From Sphingobacterium wenxiniae (GTDB taxonomy: Bacteria; Bacteroidota; Bacteroidia; Sphingobacteriales; Sphingobacteriaceae): a DNA stretch of 64,000 nt. Location of the stretch: NCBI RefSeq assembly GCF_900116225.1, contig NZ_FOZZ01000002.1:463487-527486 (forward strand), given 5' to 3'. A program made the translations under genes and the position numbers. The notes under the pieces are model-generated. The model was not told the origin of the DNA. It saw only the letters and a program-made list of their open reading frames with translations, and did not search any database. Shown in pieces: positions 60,935-64,000 of this stretch (position 1 is the stretch's first letter; each line of letters starts with the position of its first letter).

Positions 60935-62893
60935 ATGTTCAGAAATATTTTATCTATACTATTTGTTTTTTTATATATTAATACATTACAGGCACAGCAA
61001 CTTGTTCCTTTAGACGAAATAAAGTATGTAACACAAATCAAGAGTAAAATTGAAAACGATGTAAATGACAGTGTTCGTTTACATAATTATTTGTTGTTTT
61101 CCGAATATTGGTCTCAAACGGATAGTTTAAAAAGCAGGCAGGCACTAAATACAGTCTTGTCCTTCAAAAAAAAGATTTTACCCGAAGGTATCTTAGATTA
61201 TTATCAAGGTGTTTTTTATTCACATCAAGGTAATAAAACCAATGCTCTAAAACATTATGAAAATGCAATAAATTGTTTAGAAAAAGATCCTAAAAATATT
61301 GACTTACTTATAAAATCATTATACAATCATGCTTACATACAAGTGGAAGACAAGGGATACGATTTTATGGTTAAGACACTCACGGAAAGATGTATTCCAT
61401 TAAGCGAAAAAAGTAAAAACAAAAAACTTTTGGCGTACAGCTATACGCAATTGGGGTTAACTTTTATGTCGGTAGGACAGTTCGAAACAGCAGAAGAGTA
61501 TCATAAAAAAGCGTTAGAACAACTTGATGAAATCCCAGAATTAAATACAATTCATCTGATAACGTATCTAAATCTGGTGAGTAACTATTGTTATAAACCA
61601 GATAGTAAGTCTGCTGAGATATATCTTAAAAAAGCAAAGAAACTTATCGATCACTATCCAAATTCGCAGCATTATTCAAATTATTACTATCAGGAAGCTA
61701 TGTATTACACTACGGTTCAAGATTTTGAAAAAGCGTTAATGAGCTTAGATAAGGGTGTAAAATTAGCTAAAGAAAAAAAACAAGGCAAACTGTTGCACAT
61801 GCTTTATTTTAGAATGTATAACGTTTATCTCATGCAGAAAGATTATCATAGAGCTAAGTTGCAGTTAGAGCATATCTTACAGGAAAATATTTTAAGTAGA
61901 GAAGATGTAAATCGCAAAATTACCTACACGCAACTGGCTGCTGTAAACGATGTGTTGGGAAATCACAAAGAAGCCTATGATTGGATGAAGAAATCGAGTG
62001 CTTTGAGTGATAGTTTACAACAGCAAAAATTATTGGAGAAGATGAACGAGCTTGAGATTGCACACCAAACTGCTGATAAAAAACAAACGATAGCTCAATT
62101 GAAACAAGAAAAAAAAGAAAATGAATTAATTACAAAAAATAAAAATCTACGGATTAGCATCTTAGGAATAGCTTTGGGCTTAAGCTTGATTATTACTTTT
62201 TTAATTTATCTTACCTATAAGAATCAAAAGAAATTAAACGCTCAAATCAGCATCAGTCACCAACAAGATCTTTTACATATTGAAAATGAACGAAAATACG
62301 AAGCAACAAAAGCTGTTTTGCAGGGCGAAGAACAAGAACGTCAACGAATAGCTCAGGATTTGCATGATAGCATGGGTGGAATGCTTGCGAATATTCGCAT
62401 GTCAATCTCTCAAGAAAATCCTCAAAATTCGGGTGAGTTATTGCAAAAAATAGATAAATCTATTGTAGAAATGCGTCGTATTGCCAGAAATCTAATGCCT
62501 GAAACATTAAAAAACCTTGGATTAGAAATTGCACTGAAAGAACTTTGCGAATCTATGTCACAAAAACAATTTAATATTCAGTTTGAAGCTTTCGATGTAT
62601 CAGACAACATCCCATTTAGAGTACAATTGTCATTATACCGCATTGTTCAGGAAAGCATCAGTAACGTTATCAAATACGCACAGGCAAACAATGTTATTGT
62701 TCAAATTAGTCAGCACCAAAATACAATAAACCTGACGATTGAAGACGACGGAATTGGTTTTGACAAATCTAAAGTAGATTATGGTTTAGGAATAAAAAAT
62801 ATTAAAAGCCGTACAGCCTTAATGAATGGAATAGTAGAAATTTTATCGGAAAAAGGAAAAGGAACCACCATAAATGTAGAATGCTATGTATAA
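60935..62893 (+). CDS. TPR-containing sensor histidine kinase (HisKA_3/NarL type)
   Basis: A 652-residue sensor kinase. A signal segment is followed by about 350 residues of TPR-like repeats (QFETAEEYHKKALEQLDEIP, DFEKALMSLDKGVKLAKEKK), one transmembrane helix (ISILGIALGLSLIITFLIYL, about residues 407-426), a coiled-coil, then HisKA_3 with the phosphorylation site His477 (RIAQDLHDSMGGMLANIRMS) and an HATPase_c domain (IVQESISNVIKYA, IEDDGIGFD, GLGIKNIKSR). Overlaps the response regulator gene by 8 bases. The signal is unknown. Confidence 0.92.
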   Translation: MFRNILSILFVFLYINTLQAQQLVPLDEIKYVTQIKSKIENDVNDSVRLHNYLLFSEYWSQTDSLKSRQALNTVLSFKKKILPEGILDYYQGVFYSHQGNKTNALKHYENAINCLEKDPKNIDLLIKSLYNHAYIQVEDKGYDFMVKTLTERCIPLSEKSKNKKLLAYSYTQLGLTFMSVGQFETAEEYHKKALEQLDEIPELNTIHLITYLNLVSNYCYKPDSKSAEIYLKKAKKLIDHYPNSQHYSNYYYQEAMYYTTVQDFEKALMSLDKGVKLAKEKKQGKLLHMLYFRMYNVYLMQKDYHRAKLQLEHILQENILSREDVNRKITYTQLAAVNDVLGNHKEAYDWMKKSSALSDSLQQQKLLEKMNELEIAHQTADKKQTIAQLKQEKKENELITKNKNLRISILGIALGLSLIITFLIYLTYKNQKKLNAQISISHQQDLLHIENERKYEATKAVLQGEEQERQRIAQDLHDSMGGMLANIRMSISQENPQNSGELLQKIDKSIVEMRRIARNLMPETLKNLGLEIALKELCESMSQKQFNIQFEAFDVSDNIPFRVQLSLYRIVQESISNVIKYAQANNVIVQISQHQNTINLTIEDDGIGFDKSKVDYGLGIKNIKSRTALMNGIVEILSEKGKGTTINVECYV

Positions 62894-63518
62894 AAATAAT
62901 TGTTTGAATTTGGTAATAGTCGATGACCACCCGATGATTTTAGAAGGGTTGAAATCGTTATTACAACAGGCAGGTAAATATCAGCTATTTTCTTTTACAA
63001 AAGGATTGGCAGCACTAGATTTTATTCAAGAAAACACAGCACATATTATATTGTTAGATATTGTACTGAACGATGGAAGTGGTTTGGACTTTTGCAAAGC
63101 AATTAAACAAAAATCGCCTAAAACCATTGTCATTGGGATAAGTAATCAGGCAGAACGTAGCATTATATTTCGTTTTTTGGAAAACGGCGGAAACGGCTAC
63201 ATCTTAAAAAATGCAGATGCACATGAAATCATTCAATGTATTGATAACGCTATAAATGGAGGAGTTGCATTAAGCAAAGAAGTACAGGAAATTATGTTAT
63301 CTGCTTCATCAAACAATTTTGAATTGCCAAGACTGACCAAGCGAGAACAGCAGGTCTTAGAATCAATTGCCAAAGGAAATACCTCTGCTGAAATTGCTGA
63401 AAAATTATTCATCTCAGTCATTACTGTAGAAACACATCGTAGAAATTTATTGCAAAAATTCAATGCTAAAAATATGATCGAATTGGTCAAAGTAGCCACG
63501 GAAAATAAGTTGATATGA
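62886..63518 (+). CDS. NarL/FixJ-type response regulator
   Basis: A 210-residue regulator. The receiver domain has VIVDDHPMILEGLKSLLQQA with acidic residues at 13-14 and phospho-acceptor Asp58 (IILLDIVLNDGSG). The C-terminal LuxR-type helix-turn-helix is LTKREQQVLESIAKGNTSAE then IAEKLFISVITVETHRRNLL. It is the partner of the upstream kinase. Its stop codon lies right at the junction with the excisionase-like remnant. Confidence 0.94.
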   Translation: MYKNNCLNLVIVDDHPMILEGLKSLLQQAGKYQLFSFTKGLAALDFIQENTAHIILLDIVLNDGSGLDFCKAIKQKSPKTIVIGISNQAERSIIFRFLENGGNGYILKNADAHEIIQCIDNAINGGVALSKEVQEIMLSASSNNFELPRLTKREQQVLESIAKGNTSAEIAEKLFISVITVETHRRNLLQKFNAKNMIELVKVATENKLI

Positions 63519-63609
63519 CGGACTGATACCGTTTATCAAACTCGAACGGAAAATCCTTTTCCGTGAAAGTGATATTCGCAAGGTGTTGGAAGATAACTAT
63601 CAGCGTTAG
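63514..63609 (+). pseudogene. Excisionase-type helix-turn-helix remnant
   Basis: A frame reading DGLIPFIKLERKILFRESDI then RKVLEDNYQR before a stop at 63607-63609 matches the C-terminal half of DNA-binding excisionase-family (HTH_17) proteins found on Bacteroidota conjugative elements. The frame has no start and begins at the response regulator stop. It is a truncated fragment. Confidence 0.6.
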
Positions 63610-63684
63610 CTGTTAAAAAAAGAATGCTTTGAAACTGTAACCGTATTTATCAATTTGGTAGTGTAAACTGAACTGTGTCACATC

Positions 63685-63744
63685 ACTCCTTTTAGGGTTC
63701 GTGCTCAGAGGCTGAAAGCCTCGAGTGCGAACCCTAAAAGGAGT
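63685..63744. repeat. Hairpin at the 3' end of the transposase gene
   Basis: Perfect 17-bp arms ACTCCTTTTAGGGTTCG and CGAACCCTAAAAGGAGT with an inner stem GAGGCT/AGCCTC. The right arm contains the transposase stop codon. It could terminate transcription into or out of the element. Confidence 0.8.
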
Positions 63745-64000
63745 TGCCGAAGGCCTTAATTCTATCCCCAAATTTAATATGTAGTTGTTGCATTGTCAAT
63801 CCCCAATTTCGAATAGGCATGGTCCATTTTTTTGAAATCTCCTTAACCGTGAGATAAACCAACTTCAAGAGTGCCTGATCAGAAGTAAATGCACCTTTCG
63901 TTTTGGTCACTTTTCTGATCTGACGGTGCATAGCCTCAATAGCATTTGTGGTATAAATAGCTCTGCGGATATCAGGCGAATACTCGAAGTAAGTAGAGAG
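63734..64000 (-). CDS. IS256-family transposase, C-terminal part
   Basis: The minus-strand frame is open to the window edge and reads YFEYSPDIRRAIYTTNAIEA then MHRQIRKVTKTKGAFTSDQA and MPIRNWGLTMQQLHIKFGDR. RRAIYTTNAIEAMHRQIRK is the conserved C-terminal motif of IS256-type DDE transposases. Only about 88 residues of the usual 400 are in the window. Confidence 0.92.
   Translation of the reverse strand, partial: LSTYFEYSPDIRRAIYTTNAIEAMHRQIRKVTKTKGAFTSDQALLKLVYLTVKEISKKWTMPIRNWGLTMQQLHIKFGDRIKAFGNSF

Larger units (their letters stand above)
63659..64000 (-). mobile_element. IS256-family insertion sequence, one end (partial)
   Basis: The transposase runs off the right edge of the window. The outer boundary is inferred from GTGTAAACTGAACTGTGTCA near 63661-63680, which has the look of an IS256-type terminal repeat; the other end is not in the window, so the exact end and the target duplication cannot be fixed. 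Confidence 0.6.

Overview
The window comes from a Bacteroidota chromosome, most likely Sphingobacteriaceae (Sphingobacterium-like). The signs are an Oar-type TonB receptor, an ECF/FecR/SusC/SusD cluster, mqo, DUF4296 and DUF2853 proteins, a SMUG2 glycosylase, lipoproteins with a Cys close after a short signal, weak Shine-Dalgarno use and TAnnTTTG -7 boxes. The species call is inference from gene content.

Layout. 1-10.6 kb: the accA 3' end, a deacetylase, ychF, DUF72, a TPR/NlpC pair, usp, and an overlapping guaA / PBP1-like lipoprotein / RsmB-like methyltransferase operon. 10.7-14.8 kb: a SatD-like regulator, DUF3307 protein and serine hydrolase set behind three evenly spaced operators, an 11-bp tandem array, and SMUG2. 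14.9-22.6 kb: Oar receptor, MgtC, MutS2, DUF4296 lipoprotein. 22.8-28.6 kb: a same-strand run of YggS, DUF3298 lipoprotein, aspartate kinase, THUMP-like methyltransferase, luciferase-like oxidoreductase and a lipoprotein. 28.6-29.5 kb: a DUF1778/GNAT toxin-antitoxin module. 29.6-32.9 kb: an acyl-CoA dehydrogenase-like gene and a PnuT-type transporter behind a TPP riboswitch, then mqo. 33-36.3 kb: fabG, fabH and a RES/Xre toxin-antitoxin module. 36.4-43.5 kb: M14, S66 and dihydroorotase operon, a pdxH-nuoC-nuoD operon, YqgE. 43.5-45.5 kb: 2 kb without intact genes, filled with repeats, a 21-bp array and two gene remnants. 45.5-50.9 kb: M3 peptidase, DUF2853, cyclophilin, serine hydrolase, Cys-rich copper-type protein. 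50.9-57.7 kb: SusD, SusC, FecR and ECF sigma. 58-63.5 kb: an AT-rich block of lipoproteins, an OmpA-domain protein and a two-component system that looks acquired. It ends at an excisionase-like remnant and an IS256-family element running off the window.

Most of the window is ordinary core genome. The interest is in non-coding structure: helically phased tandem arrays (11 bp and 21 bp), a family of palindromes with 15-bp arms (one apparently inserted with a 14-bp target duplication), and unusually regular operator arrays (three dyads every 28 bp; four GTAC every 15 bp). No rRNA, tRNA or CRISPR array was found.
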